Of a stretch of 64,000 nt of DNA, positions 27,685-36,095 are shown in pieces; position 1 is the first letter of the stretch, and every line of letters starts with the position of its first letter. The stretch comes from Pseudoalteromonas sp. MMG010 (GTDB taxonomy: Bacteria > Pseudomonadota > Gammaproteobacteria > Enterobacterales > Alteromonadaceae). The stretch covers positions 558,001-622,000 of the forward strand of contig NZ_JAGJEG010000001.1 of assembly GCF_018100905.1 (NCBI RefSeq), given 5' to 3'. Below the pieces are notes generated by a model. The model did not search any database. It was not told where the DNA came from and saw only the letters and a list, made by a program, of their open reading frames with translations. The position numbers were made by a program, and so were the translations under genes.

Positions 27685-28473
27685 AGCCCCTATTTTATTA
27701 AGTTGCGCGTGTAATTCTGCTGCCTTGTCAGTAATTCCACGCTCTTCATACCAAGCAATACTAAGTATTAAATAAAATAACTGAAAATACTTAAGCTTTT
27801 CTATTGAGCAATAAAAACGGTTTTCGATAGACTTAAAATAACGTGTAAGCAACTGCTCCTGCGCTTCATTATTTAAATTAAAACTCACCGATAACGCCGC
27901 TAAATCAAAGTAAACATCGTTACTTTGTGCATATTCAAAATCAATAAAATATGTCCCATTTTCGTTATCAATAATATTTTCTTTTACTAAATCATTGTGA
28001 CAAAAAGCAATATCAGTAGGCATAACCGACACTTTATATAGTGCTTGTTTGAGCTGACTTTTATATTGCTGATAAACCGCACTCTTGTCGTATGCACTTA
28101 ATGCTTGAGCAATATCTAACACTTGTGTTTTAACAGGATATAAATGGAGGGAGACTAATTTTTCGAGTAACTCATTCGATACAGTGTGCTTGGTTGTTTC
28201 ATGGCCTGTAATATAATCAAATACCGCCCATTTATTTATTTCGTCGAACCAAATAGGCGCAGAACAAATATGTGATTCGCTCAGCTGCTGCTGTGCACTG
28301 AGCGCAACATAAGGCCAATGCTCTTTATAGCATTTAAGTAAGTATTGCTTATCAGTGCAATTAAGTAAGTAATTGTCATTACTGAGGCCGTTGTTAAGCT
28401 TGTTGTAGTTAAGCAGCTTGCTTTCGCCAATAAATTTACTGCATATCGCATTAATACGTTGGCGGGTTAGCAT
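27679..28473 (-). CDS. Aminoglycoside phosphotransferase-fold small-molecule kinase (thiamine kinase-like)
   Basis: A 264-residue cytoplasmic kinase of the APH/choline kinase fold. The catalytic loop HNDLVKENI with its Asp and Asn is near residue 155, followed by the metal-binding DFEYA about 18 residues on. The N-terminal LNNGLSNDNYLL resembles the nucleotide-binding loop of the ThiK/choline kinase group. It sits 3 bases after a PnuC-type vitamin transporter gene, which itself follows a YkoF-like gene. That context favours phosphorylation of imported thiamine, although choline or a nucleoside cannot be excluded. Confidence 0.78.
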   Translation of the reverse strand: MLTRQRINAICSKFIGESKLLNYNKLNNGLSNDNYLLNCTDKQYLLKCYKEHWPYVALSAQQQLSESHICSAPIWFDEINKWAVFDYITGHETTKHTVSNELLEKLVSLHLYPVKTQVLDIAQALSAYDKSAVYQQYKSQLKQALYKVSVMPTDIAFCHNDLVKENIIDNENGTYFIDFEYAQSNDVYFDLAALSVSFNLNNEAQEQLLTRYFKSIENRFYCSIEKLKYFQLFYLILSIAWYEERGITDKAAELHAQLNKIGAL

Positions 28474-28476
28474 AAC

Positions 28477-29115
28477 TTAAGCTTGCGCCAAACTTGCGTT
28501 TTTAGTTTGTGCGTATTCTTCGTACCACGTTTTAAAACCCCACGCGGCCATAATGGTATAAAATATAAATAACGCCAAGGTTGGGTAGTAGCCTTTTTCA
28601 AAGTATAAGTACATTGAAGCTGCGTCAATCACTATCCAATAAAGCCAGTTTTCTAGTACTTTTTTAGCCACTAAGTAGGTCGTTACTACAGCAAAACAGG
28701 TTGTAAAACTATCTAGGTAAGCAAAATCAGCATGTGTAAATTCAGCCATAAAATAACCAATACTGGCGGCACTAATCGTCGTGAATATAATTAACGTAAT
28801 ATGCTTTTTAATTGGCCAAGAGGTAATTTTTAAATCACTATTAGATTTGTTTTTTCGCCATGCCAGCCAACCGTATACCGCCATGTACATATAATAGAAG
28901 TTTAGCAACGACTCCATTAATAACGCCCCATTCCAATACAAAATTGTATAAATAAGCGTGCTAAAAAAAGCGGCTGGCCAACACCACAAACTTTCTTTTA
29001 TTGCGAGTAGCAAATAAGCCATTGATAAGCCAACGGCTATATACTCCCAATGCGACATGGCTGTAAAGCCACTTAAAGTTTGTGTTAAAAAATCCATAAT
29101 AATATTTACCGTCAA
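28477..29115 (-). CDS. PnuC family vitamin transporter (probable thiamine transporter PnuT)
   Basis: A 212-residue inner-membrane transporter of the PnuC family, with about seven hydrophobic segments and the typical tryptophan-rich segments (ESLWCWPAAFFSTLIYTILYW, MYMAVYGWLAWRK, NWLYWIVIDAASMYLYF). Family members carry nicotinamide riboside, riboflavin or thiamine by facilitated diffusion, trapped by phosphorylation inside. The adjacent kinase gene fits that trapping step, and the YkoF-like gene upstream favours thiamine (PnuT). No nadR or niacin gene is nearby. The substrate is inferred from context. Confidence 0.85.
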   Translation of the reverse strand: MTVNIIMDFLTQTLSGFTAMSHWEYIAVGLSMAYLLLAIKESLWCWPAAFFSTLIYTILYWNGALLMESLLNFYYMYMAVYGWLAWRKNKSNSDLKITSWPIKKHITLIIFTTISAASIGYFMAEFTHADFAYLDSFTTCFAVVTTYLVAKKVLENWLYWIVIDAASMYLYFEKGYYPTLALFIFYTIMAAWGFKTWYEEYAQTKNASLAQA

Positions 29116-29123
29116 GTGAGGTG

Positions 29124-29375
29124 TTATTCAGGTGATAAATCACCACAAAGGAATTTACATACAAAAATAGCTTTACCAAATTCTTCGTACGAGCGCTTTA
29201 TTTCGGTGTTAATCACTTTCATCACTAAATCATAGTCGCCAAATATTTGCGTAGATAACGTATTTGTTATTACTTTTAAGTTATCGTATTCGTTTAAACG
29301 CTCGATAAACCCTTTAATAAATGGAATATAATCTTGGTGAAGTGGGTACTTACTAATCTCTACAGATAATTTCAT
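29124..29375 (-). CDS. YkoF/thiamine-binding-like small protein
   Basis: An 83-residue protein resembling the ferredoxin-like YkoF/MTH1187 thiamine-binding domain: MKLSVEISKYPLHQDYIPFIKGFIERLNE opens with the strand-helix seen in that family, and GDYDLVMKVINTEIKRSYEEFGKAIFVCKF would be the second half. Proteins of this type bind thiamine or hydroxymethylpyrimidine. It is the first gene of the trio with the PnuC-type transporter and kinase, 8 bases upstream of the transporter. The family match is by pattern and not certain. Confidence 0.6.
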   Translation of the reverse strand: MKLSVEISKYPLHQDYIPFIKGFIERLNEYDNLKVITNTLSTQIFGDYDLVMKVINTEIKRSYEEFGKAIFVCKFLCGDLSPE

Positions 29376-29447
29376 TATTTTCTCTTTTTACTTATCGTTA
29401 CAATACAGTGTAAAATCGCTGTATTAGGCAATTTAACTGAGCAAACT
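29376..29447. promoter_or_regulatory. Shared divergent promoter region
   Basis: Only 72 bases separate the YkoF-like gene from the DUF2960 gene on the other strand, so both promoters must overlap here. An inverted repeat ATACAG (29404) with CTGTAT (29420) lies in the middle and could be an operator. No TPP riboswitch fits in this space and none was seen. Confidence 0.4.
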
Positions 29448-29687
29448 ATGGCGCGCAGAATAACGTACAAATTTAAAAACCAACCACGTGAAATTAATTT
29501 CGCTAAAGACAAATACCACGACATGTATCAAGCAATTGCTGCAGCCGAAGGAATTGATTTAACAAATTATTTAAGCATGATACAACAAATAGAGATGACC
29601 TCAAAAGGCTCATCTGCATCGCGTAATTTTCGCGATCAAGAGTTTGCACGCATGGGCTTTAGTGACATCTATTTTATTAAAGAATAA
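29448..29687 (+). CDS. DUF2960 family protein
   Basis: A 79-residue protein that resembles DUF2960, a short gammaproteobacterial family of unknown function: MARRITYKFKNQPREINFAKDKYHDMYQAIAAAEGID matches the family start as I know it. It has no signal peptide, no membrane segment and no cysteine. The C-terminus is rich in charged residues (NFRDQEFARMGFSDIYFIKE). It diverges from the YkoF-like gene across a short shared promoter region. Confidence 0.65.
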   Translation: MARRITYKFKNQPREINFAKDKYHDMYQAIAAAEGIDLTNYLSMIQQIEMTSKGSSASRNFRDQEFARMGFSDIYFIKE

Positions 29688-29722
29688 ATAACGTTAACGA
29701 CGTTATATTAACTATAACCCCA

Positions 29723-30802
29723 TTAACGCTGGTACTGATAACTTACGCGCGGTGTAATATTGCACAATAACTCGTAGGGAATTGTATCAGCGCATTTAGC
29801 GATTTCTTCTACGGGTAACTCATCACCCCACATAATCACTTCATCTCCGACTCTTACATTATGGAGATTGTTACCAATATCGATACTAATCATATCCATC
29901 GAAACACTACCTACTATGGCGTATCGCTGTCCTGCAATCATAACCGGAGTCCCTTCTTTAGCATGACGAGGATAGCCATCACCATAACCCATTGCAACCA
30001 CAGCTAATTGTGTCGGTTTTTCGCTTTGCCAGCGACCGCCATAACCTACCGCCTCGTGTGCTGCAACCTCACGCACAGCAATCACTTTCGTTGTTAAACG
30101 CATCACCGGCTTTAAACCATGCTGTTGACCTACTTGATTCGCCATAGGTGATACACCATACAACATTAAACCTGGGCGTACCCAATCGCCATGTCCGCTT
30201 GGCCAAGCAATAATACCCGCTGAGTTAGATAAGCAATGAGCTTGATCAATATTACCAACCAGTGATTGAAATAAGCTAACTTGCTGCGCAGTTTTATGAT
30301 TATTAATGTCGTCAGCGCACGAAAAATGAGTCATTAAATTAACCGTATTATGGGCATTTTTTGTTGTTTGTAATCGGTTATAAAACGCATTAAATTGCGC
30401 TGGTGCAATGCCTAAACGGTGCATCCCTGTATTGACCTTTAACCAGCAGCGTATTGGAGCTTCAAGCTGTGCTGACTCTATCGCTGCGAGTTGGTTTTCA
30501 TCGTGAATAATCGTTTGAAAATTATTCGCTAATAAAAGAGGTAAATCAGCTTTATTAAAAAAGCCTTCGAGTAAAACAATCGGTTTAGTAAGTCCCCCTG
30601 CCCGTAATGCAAGTGCTTCGTCAATTCGCGCGACAGCAAATGCATCAGCATCATTTAAATGCTGAGCAATTTTTACTAATCCATGGCCGTATGCATTCGC
30701 TTTTAATACCGCCATTACCTTACATTTTGGCGCAAAAAATTTAACTTGTTTTAAATTATGCGCCAAGGCAGATAAATTTATTTCAGCAGTCGCTAAACGC
30801 AT
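29723..30802 (-). CDS. alr: Alanine racemase
   Basis: A 359-residue PLP-dependent racemase making D-alanine for peptidoglycan. The PLP-binding lysine is K34 in VMAVLKANAYGHG, the substrate region MTHFSCADD lies mid-protein, the second catalytic base region is VGYGGRW near residue 255, and the C-terminal barrel ends with RVSYQYQR. It overlaps dnaB by one base, and dnaB-alr is a common gammaproteobacterial pair. Confidence 0.96.
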   Translation of the reverse strand: MRLATAEINLSALAHNLKQVKFFAPKCKVMAVLKANAYGHGLVKIAQHLNDADAFAVARIDEALALRAGGLTKPIVLLEGFFNKADLPLLLANNFQTIIHDENQLAAIESAQLEAPIRCWLKVNTGMHRLGIAPAQFNAFYNRLQTTKNAHNTVNLMTHFSCADDINNHKTAQQVSLFQSLVGNIDQAHCLSNSAGIIAWPSGHGDWVRPGLMLYGVSPMANQVGQQHGLKPVMRLTTKVIAVREVAAHEAVGYGGRWQSEKPTQLAVVAMGYGDGYPRHAKEGTPVMIAGQRYAIVGSVSMDMISIDIGNNLHNVRVGDEVIMWGDELPVEEIAKCADTIPYELLCNITPRVSYQYQR

Positions 30803-32181
30803 TAGTAATCGTCATCTACTGCAGGGCCCGCATAATTATCAAAGCGAGAAAACTGACCTTGGAATGTCAATCTAACTTTACCAATAGGGCCATTACGCTG
30901 CTTACCAATGATAATTTCAGCAATCCCTTTTTCGGTACTCTCTTCGTTGTATACTTCATCGCGATAGATAAACATGATTAAATCGGCATCTTGCTCTATC
31001 GACCCAGACTCACGCAAATCGGAGTTAATTGGTCGTTTATCAGCACGCTGCTCTAGCGTACGGTTTAGCTGCGAAAGCGCCACAACCGGACACTGTAATT
31101 CTTTTGCGAGTGCTTTTAATGAGCGAGAAATTTCTGCAATTTCTAAGGTACGATTATCAGATAAACTCGGTACTCGCATTAATTGAAGATAGTCGACCAT
31201 GATCATACTAATCCCCCCATGATCCCGAGCTATACGTCGTGCTCGTGAGCGCACATCAGTAGGGGTTAGGCCTGAGGCATCATCAACATACATCTTACCT
31301 TTATCCATCAACAAGCCCATAGTAGAAGAAAGGCGAGCCCAATCATCATCATCAAGTTGGCCTGTACGTACTTTAGTTTGATTAATACGCCCAAGTGAGG
31401 CCAACATTCTCATCATAATTTGCTCAGAAGGCATCTCTAATGAGTAAATAAGCACAGGCTTATCTTGTGTCATAGCGGCATGCTCGGCAAGGTTCATTGC
31501 AAACGTGGTTTTACCCATTGATGGACGCGCGGCAACAATGATTAAATCAGAAGGCTGTAAACCGGTCGTCATTTTATCTAGGTCGGCATAACCGGTACTT
31601 ACACCCGTAACACCATCTTGTGGTTGCGAGTATAACTCTTCGATTTTATCAATTGTTTTTTCAAGAATATTGTGAATACTTTGCGGGCCTTCGCTACTTT
31701 TGGTACGTTGCTCGGCAATTTTAAATACGCGGCTTTCAGCTAAATCCAAAAGTTCGTGGCTCGTACGTCCTTCGGGGTTAAAACCTGCTTCAGCAATTTC
31801 ATTTGCAACCCCGATCATTTCGCGAACAACGGCGCGTTCACGAACAATGTCGGCATATGCATCAATATTGGCGGCACTTGGGGTATTTTTTGCTATTTCA
31901 GCTAAATAAGCAAAACCACCAATACCGGCAAGTTGATCATTTTTTTCTAGGTTTTCAGAAATAGTGATCAAATCGATAGGATCGCCAATTTCGGCAAGCG
32001 CTGTCATGGCTTCAAAAATAAGTTTATGCGTGCGAGTATAAAAGTCCTGCGACACCACGCGCTCAGCGACGCGGTCAAACGCTTGATTATCAAGCATTAA
32101 GCCACCTAAAACTGATTGTTCAGCTTCGATTGAATGGGGAGGAACTTTAAGAGTATCGACTTGCTTATCTGGTTTGGCCAT
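30802..32181 (-). CDS. dnaB: Replicative DNA helicase DnaB
   Basis: A 459-residue hexameric 5'-3' helicase that unwinds DNA at the replication fork. The N-terminal domain starts VPPHSIEAEQSVLGGLMLD, a linker helix follows, and the RecA-like C-terminal domain has Walker A ARPSMGKTT near residues 218-226 and Walker B SMIMVDYLQLM. The length is normal and no intein interrupts it. The end is coupled to alr by a one-base overlap. Confidence 0.97.
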   Translation of the reverse strand: MAKPDKQVDTLKVPPHSIEAEQSVLGGLMLDNQAFDRVAERVVSQDFYTRTHKLIFEAMTALAEIGDPIDLITISENLEKNDQLAGIGGFAYLAEIAKNTPSAANIDAYADIVRERAVVREMIGVANEIAEAGFNPEGRTSHELLDLAESRVFKIAEQRTKSSEGPQSIHNILEKTIDKIEELYSQPQDGVTGVSTGYADLDKMTTGLQPSDLIIVAARPSMGKTTFAMNLAEHAAMTQDKPVLIYSLEMPSEQIMMRMLASLGRINQTKVRTGQLDDDDWARLSSTMGLLMDKGKMYVDDASGLTPTDVRSRARRIARDHGGISMIMVDYLQLMRVPSLSDNRTLEIAEISRSLKALAKELQCPVVALSQLNRTLEQRADKRPINSDLRESGSIEQDADLIMFIYRDEVYNEESTEKGIAEIIIGKQRNGPIGKVRLTFQGQFSRFDNYAGPAVDDDY

Positions 32182-32244
32182 AACTTCACAGTACTAAATT
32201 TGAATGGCTCTATTCTATCGACTTGATGGGGCTGTGAAAATAGC

Positions 32245-32269
32245 AAAGCAGGAAATCTTTTCCTGCTTT
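32245..32269. terminator. Terminator hairpin after the DUF4097 gene
   Basis: The stem AAAGCAGGAAA/TTTCCTGCTTT with a 3-base loop lies just beyond the DUF4097 stop codon on the minus strand. The following minus-strand sequence TTTGCTATTTT is T-rich, and on the plus strand TTTT follows. It separates the sigma-factor operon from dnaB. Confidence 0.7.
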
Positions 32270-32287
32270 TTAGTGAATATTTATCGG

Positions 32288-33226
32288 CTACTGCTTGCGA
32301 AGTGAAATATGGCCACTAATTGTGTCCATTTCAATATCAGCATGGCCACCATTAACATTAAACTCAAGGTCACTTGACGGTCCGTATTTAGCTTTGTTTA
32401 CTTTATCGCTAGTAATCTTATTTACAATTTTCCCACCAGCATGCGCCTCGATTTCAAATTTAGCAGACACCTCAGCTGGAAAATAAAAATCGGCATTACC
32501 ACTTACCGATTCATAACGTACATCACTGCCATTTAGAAGTTCTTTAATATGTATTTCGGCTTCACCGTTTACGGTATTAATACGTAAATTTTTAATACTC
32601 GAGAGTTTAAAATCGATATCGCCATTTACATTTTCAAGGCGTACATCGTTTGCAGTCGAACTTGATTTTATATCACCATTGACTGCGCTAAAACGCAGTT
32701 CTCCACTTGACTCATTATCGTTAATTTCACCATTTACGGTACTAAACTGTATGTTGCCATTTAAATTAAGCGCATTGACATCACCATTTACAGTGGTCAG
32801 TTTAATATTACCTATCAGGTTACCTGCGGTTATTTCACCATTAACAACATCCACTTCAGCACCATTTTCAAGTATTTCTGCAGTGACTGATACATTAACA
32901 CCTTCAAATTCTAAACGACTTTGCTTAGGCATAAAAATGGTTAAATTAGAGCCATCACCATTGTTACCCCAGCCAAGCTTACGCGGCATTTTTACAATAA
33001 ATTGCGTGGTATTACCCTCAGTGTTAAGCTCAAACCCTTCAGCTTTATCATCTAACTCGCCCGATACCTTAAGCTCATTTTTATCCCAACCAGTGATACT
33101 TACATCACCACGCTGATTTTCAATAAATATGGTACCACCGCTAGGCACTTCTATTTGCTTATCTATTTTTTCACCGGCAAATACGCTCAATGGTAATATG
33201 CTTAATCCAAATATAATTACTTTCAT
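32288..33226 (-). CDS. Exported DUF4097-type beta-helix protein
   Basis: A 312-residue protein with a signal peptide (MKVIIFGLSILPLSVFA). It consists of repeated beta strands with the recurring unit TVNGDV/SAVNGDI/NVNGDI from about residue 125 to 220, the pattern of DUF4097 adhesin-like beta-helix proteins. Function is unknown for the family. It is the third gene of the ECF sigma/anti-sigma operon, 9 bases after the anti-sigma-like gene, so it may be an output or a sensor of that envelope system. Confidence 0.78.
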   Translation of the reverse strand: MKVIIFGLSILPLSVFAGEKIDKQIEVPSGGTIFIENQRGDVSITGWDKNELKVSGELDDKAEGFELNTEGNTTQFIVKMPRKLGWGNNGDGSNLTIFMPKQSRLEFEGVNVSVTAEILENGAEVDVVNGEITAGNLIGNIKLTTVNGDVNALNLNGNIQFSTVNGEINDNESSGELRFSAVNGDIKSSSTANDVRLENVNGDIDFKLSSIKNLRINTVNGEAEIHIKELLNGSDVRYESVSGNADFYFPAEVSAKFEIEAHAGGKIVNKITSDKVNKAKYGPSSDLEFNVNGGHADIEMDTISGHISLRKQ

Positions 33227-33235
33227 GTCATTCCC

Positions 33236-33712
33236 CTAAATATGCTGCCAACGCGGTGCATGCACCTTGTTAATTAAATCGAGTTGTTGCTGATAAACTT
33301 GCGCTAACATGGTTAATAGCGCTTGATTGTGTGGTTCATTCTCAAGTGCTTTATTAATAGCTTGTGCTGCTTGTTCAAGCTCTTGTAATTGAATTTGCCA
33401 ATTATCGGTTAAAGCATCTTGGCCTTTGTACTGCACTAACAAAGTACTTTTTTGTTTACTAAAGTAGTCATTCATTGCGATAACATCGTTCGTATTTTCA
33501 TTTAAAACTAATACATTAAATGTTAAAACTGACGCAATAATACACGCTGCCATTGCCGTTAACTTTGGCCATGTTGCCTTGTTTTCACTATCAGAAGAGG
33601 TGTTAACAATCGCGTGTTCCACACCACTCCAAAGTACTTTATTAGGTTCTATTTCTTTATCTAAACTCGCTAACGAATCATTTAAATAGTTATCAAAATC
33701 GGGCTTATTCAT
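33236..33712 (-). CDS. Probable anti-sigma factor
   Basis: A 158-residue protein with one membrane helix near residues 49-68 (PKLTAMAACIIASVLTFNVLVL), a short cytoplasmic N-terminus (MNKPDFDNYLNDSLASLDKE) and a coiled-coil-like C-terminal part (LQELEQAAQAINKALE). I start it at 33712, which gives an 8-base overlap with the sigma gene; a longer in-frame start at 33772 would overlap more and lacks support. There is no ZAS-type zinc motif. The anti-sigma role comes from topology and from adjacency to the sigma gene, not from sequence similarity. Confidence 0.65.
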   Translation of the reverse strand: MNKPDFDNYLNDSLASLDKEIEPNKVLWSGVEHAIVNTSSDSENKATWPKLTAMAACIIASVLTFNVLVLNENTNDVIAMNDYFSKQKSTLLVQYKGQDALTDNWQIQLQELEQAAQAINKALENEPHNQALLTMLAQVYQQQLDLINKVHAPRWQHI

Positions 33713-34253
33713 AGTCGTACCACTGTTGTAATAATTGCTTTGCGCGATGGTATTGCGATTTACTAGAGCCAACAGCCATACCTAATTTATTGGCTATTTC
33801 TTCATGGCGATAACCTTCAATTGCATATAAAACAAATACCATTCGAGCGCGTTCGGGTAAGCGTACAATTAATTTGTCGAGGCCATTTAACCCTTGGCAA
33901 GCCTCTGCCGTTTGCTCATCCATTCCACTTTGTTCAAGGCTGATCACTTTATTTAACCAGTTTTTATGCTTGCGCACATAACTAATCGTAATGTTACTTG
34001 CAACACTATATAGCCAAGTAGAAAACTGTGAGCGTTCATCAAACTGTTTAAGTTTATGCCAGACCTGGACAAACACCTCTTGTGTTGCATCTTCTGCATG
34101 TGTTTCATCGGCTAATAAACGCAAACATAAGCCATACACCCGCTTTATATGCAGGTCATAAAGTGCCTTATATGCTTTTTGATCACCCGATTTAGCTCGC
34201 TCTATTAATGCACTATCGCATAATGGCGTTTGCTCGGGCTTAGTGTGTAACAT
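33705..34253 (-). CDS. ECF-type RNA polymerase sigma factor
   Basis: A 182-residue ECF sigma factor. Region 2 is clear (YKALYDLHIKRVYGLCLRLL, DATQEVFVQVWHKLKQF, STWLYSVASNITISYVR) and region 4 has the HTH LPERARMVFVLYAIEGYRHEEIANKLGMAVGSSKSQYHRAKQ. It lacks regions 1 and 3, as expected. The gene leads an operon with an anti-sigma-like membrane protein and a DUF4097 protein. It probably responds to an envelope signal, but the regulon cannot be read from here. Confidence 0.93.
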   Translation of the reverse strand: MLHTKPEQTPLCDSALIERAKSGDQKAYKALYDLHIKRVYGLCLRLLADETHAEDATQEVFVQVWHKLKQFDERSQFSTWLYSVASNITISYVRKHKNWLNKVISLEQSGMDEQTAEACQGLNGLDKLIVRLPERARMVFVLYAIEGYRHEEIANKLGMAVGSSKSQYHRAKQLLQQWYDYE

Positions 34254-34425
34254 CCGTGATGTCGCCTTTTAATTATTTTAGTTAGGGGCTGTTTACTTTT
34301 AAGGTAAAACAATCAAATCCTAGTGTATTGATTAGTTAGACGCAAAAACAGTAGAGAAAGGTTTAAACAAAATAATAAAAAGTTAAATAATTTTTTACAG
34401 GTGTACTTGAGAGGATTTTTGATAC

Positions 34426-34456
34426 AAAAAAGCCGTGCAAATTGCACGGCTTTTTG
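34426..34456. terminator. Terminator after rplI
   Basis: The stem AAAAAGCCGTGC/GCACGGCTTTTT with a short AT loop is flanked by A- and T-runs, so it can act on both strands. It lies just beyond the rplI stop codon on the minus strand. Confidence 0.9.
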
Positions 34457-34470
34457 GGCTTAATTAAAAA

Positions 34471-34923
34471 TTAAGCTTCAGCAATAACGATTACTTTAAT
34501 AGTAGCTGTTACTTCTGAGTGTACTGCGATTGCAACGTCAAATTCGCCAGTCTCACGGATAGTACCTAGAGGTAAACGAACTTCTGATTTTGCAACTTCA
34601 ACACCAACAGCTGAGATAGCGTCAGCGATGTCACGAGTACCGATTGAACCGAATAGCTTACCTTCGTCACCAGCTTTAGATACTAATGTAACTTCAGCTA
34701 GAGCTTCAAGTTTGTCAGCGCGTGCTTGTGCAGCAGTTAACTGTTCAGCGATTTTCGCTTCTAAGTCTGCGCGACGAGCATCAAACGTTTCAATGTTTGC
34801 TTTAGTTGCAGGAACTGCCTTACCTTGCGGGAAAAGGAAGTTACGTGCGAAGCCAGATTTAACATCAACCTGGTCACCTAGGCCACCTAGGTTAGCGATC
34901 TTATCTAGTAGAATAACTTGCAT
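34471..34923 (-). CDS. rplI: 50S ribosomal protein L9
   Basis: A 150-residue L9 of normal length. The N-terminal domain [36 protein letters not shown] is unmistakable, followed by the long connecting helix and the C-terminal rRNA-binding domain ([14 protein letters not shown]). It is the last gene of the rpsF-priB-rpsR-rplI operon. Confidence 0.98.
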   Translation of the reverse strand: MQVILLDKIANLGGLGDQVDVKSGFARNFLFPQGKAVPATKANIETFDARRADLEAKIAEQLTAAQARADKLEALAEVTLVSKAGDEGKLFGSIGTRDIADAISAVGVEVAKSEVRLPLGTIRETGEFDVAIAVHSEVTATIKVIVIAEA

Positions 34924-34958
34924 GTTTCTACACCTTTTAAAAACTGTTAATCCGCTGC

Positions 34959-35186
34959 TTACTTATGTAAGTCAGTGTATGGAAGAAGGGCTAAGTAGCG
35001 AGCACGCTTAATAGCAGTTGCTAGCTGGCGCTGGTATTTAGCGCTAGTACCTGTAATACGGCTAGGTACGATTTTGCCACTTTCTGTAACATAGTTTCTA
35101 AGAGTAGCTAGATCTTTGTAATCGATTTGTTGTACGCCTTCCGCTTTAAAGCGGCAGAACTTACGACGTCTGAAATAACGTGCCAT
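34959..35186 (-). CDS. rpsR: 30S ribosomal protein S18
   Basis: A 75-residue S18. [20 protein letters not shown] and the segment [19 protein letters not shown] are diagnostic. It forms a heterodimer with S6, encoded two genes upstream, in the platform of the small subunit. It follows priB by 12 bases, with a GAGG ribosome-binding site. Confidence 0.98.
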
Positions 35187-35198
35187 GAGATAAATTCC

Positions 35199-35525
35199 TC
35201 AATTAATTCTTTCTATATGCTGAGCATGCAAAACCAATTGGCTAAGGCCGTTACGACCTTCGTGGCGATTTAAAAAACCACTCACTTGCAATGCCTGCCC
35301 AACGTGCAAATGTTGAGTCTGTTGTTGCATTTGCTTACCGCTTGCAACTACTTGAAGCCGAACATAACTATTACGGTTAAGATCTGCTTCAACTTGCATT
35401 GATTTATGTTCTACAACAAAAATACAATGCGGGATGCCTGCGGGGCTTTGATTATACTTAGGTGTTTTACATACAACACCCGATATAACCAGCTGATTCA
35501 TATATGGGCTAACCATTATAGTCAT
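35199..35525 (-). CDS. priB: Primosomal replication protein PriB
   Basis: A single-OB-fold protein of the PriA-dependent replication-restart primosome; it binds single-stranded DNA. The core MNQLVISGVVCKTPKYNQSPAGIPHCIFVVEHKS is very close to E. coli PriB, including SPxGIPHC. The listed start gives 108 residues; E. coli homology points to the internal Met9 at 35501 (100 residues). No clear ribosome-binding site decides between them. Its place between rpsF and rpsR is conserved. Confidence 0.93.
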   Translation of the reverse strand: MTIMVSPYMNQLVISGVVCKTPKYNQSPAGIPHCIFVVEHKSMQVEADLNRNSYVRLQVVASGKQMQQQTQHLHVGQALQVSGFLNRHEGRNGLSQLVLHAQHIERIN

Positions 35526-35549
35526 CTGCCATGCTAGGACTCAAAACAA

Positions 35550-35891
35550 TTAAGCAGCTGGTGCTTCTTTCTTCTCTTCTCTTGCAAGAGGAGACGCTTC
35601 AGTTACAGCATTTTTAGTACGCATAACTAAGTTACGAAGCACTGCATCGTTGTAGCGGAAAGTAGTTTCTAGCTCGCTGATTACTTCAGTTGGTGCTTCA
35701 ACGTTCATAAGAACATAATGAGCTTTATGAAGTTTGTTGATTGGGTAAGCCAGTTGACGACGGCCCCAGTCTTCAAGACGGTGGATTGAACCACCTGCTT
35801 CAGTGATAGAACCAGTATAACGTTCGATCATACCAGCAACTTGCTCACTCTGATCAGGGTGAACCATGAATACGATTTCGTAATGACGCAT
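35550..35891 (-). CDS. rpsF: 30S ribosomal protein S6
   Basis: A 113-residue S6 ([26 protein letters not shown]). The strands and helices of the ferredoxin-like fold are present up to [15 protein letters not shown], and the acidic tail (EEKKEAPAA) is shorter than in E. coli, where glutamates are added. It is the first gene of the operon and has a structured leader that may be the S6:S18 binding site. Confidence 0.97.
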   Translation of the reverse strand: MRHYEIVFMVHPDQSEQVAGMIERYTGSITEAGGSIHRLEDWGRRQLAYPINKLHKAHYVLMNVEAPTEVISELETTFRYNDAVLRNLVMRTKNAVTEASPLAREEKKEAPAA

Positions 35892-35914
35892 GGATATTCC
35901 TTACGGTTAATAGA

Positions 35915-35947
35915 GCCTTCTACCGTTTCGGCCGGTCGGTTTAAGGC
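35915..35947 (-). promoter_or_regulatory. Candidate S6:S18 autoregulatory leader hairpin
   Basis: In the rpsF leader the minus-strand RNA can form an outer stem GCCTT/AAGGC and an inner stem ACCG/CGGT enclosing ACCGGCCGAA, which contains CCG triplets. Leaders of bacterial rpsF operons carry a hairpin with an exposed CCG that binds the S6:S18 dimer and represses translation. The position (24 bases before the ATG) fits. The match is by pattern, not by alignment. Confidence 0.45.
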
Positions 35948-36049
35948 AAGGAATTAATAGTATAAAAGCCGAAATGAGCGCGCATTTTACGCTTAGTTTG
36001 ATAATTAAGCAAGTAAGTTTTATGAAAACAATGTACTTCGCCGTAAATA

Positions 36050-36077
36050 AAAAAAGGGCCTTAATTAAGGCCCTTTT
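36050..36077 (-). terminator. Intrinsic terminator of the S8 protease gene
   Basis: The perfect palindromic stem AAAAGGGCCTTAATTAAGGC continues to 36077 and is followed by a T-run on the minus strand. It begins about 20 bases beyond the protease stop codon. The centre TTAATTAA leaves a loop of a few bases. Confidence 0.88.
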
Positions 36078-36095
36078 GATAAACTCGTTAAAAGC

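Noticed and set aside
29376..29447. TPP riboswitch ahead of the YkoF-like/PnuC operon
   Set aside because: The gap is only 72 bases and the thi-box sequence is absent.
32679..33116. Plus-strand open frame inside the DUF4097 gene
   Set aside because: Shadow of a repetitive beta-helix gene; composition is repeat-derived.
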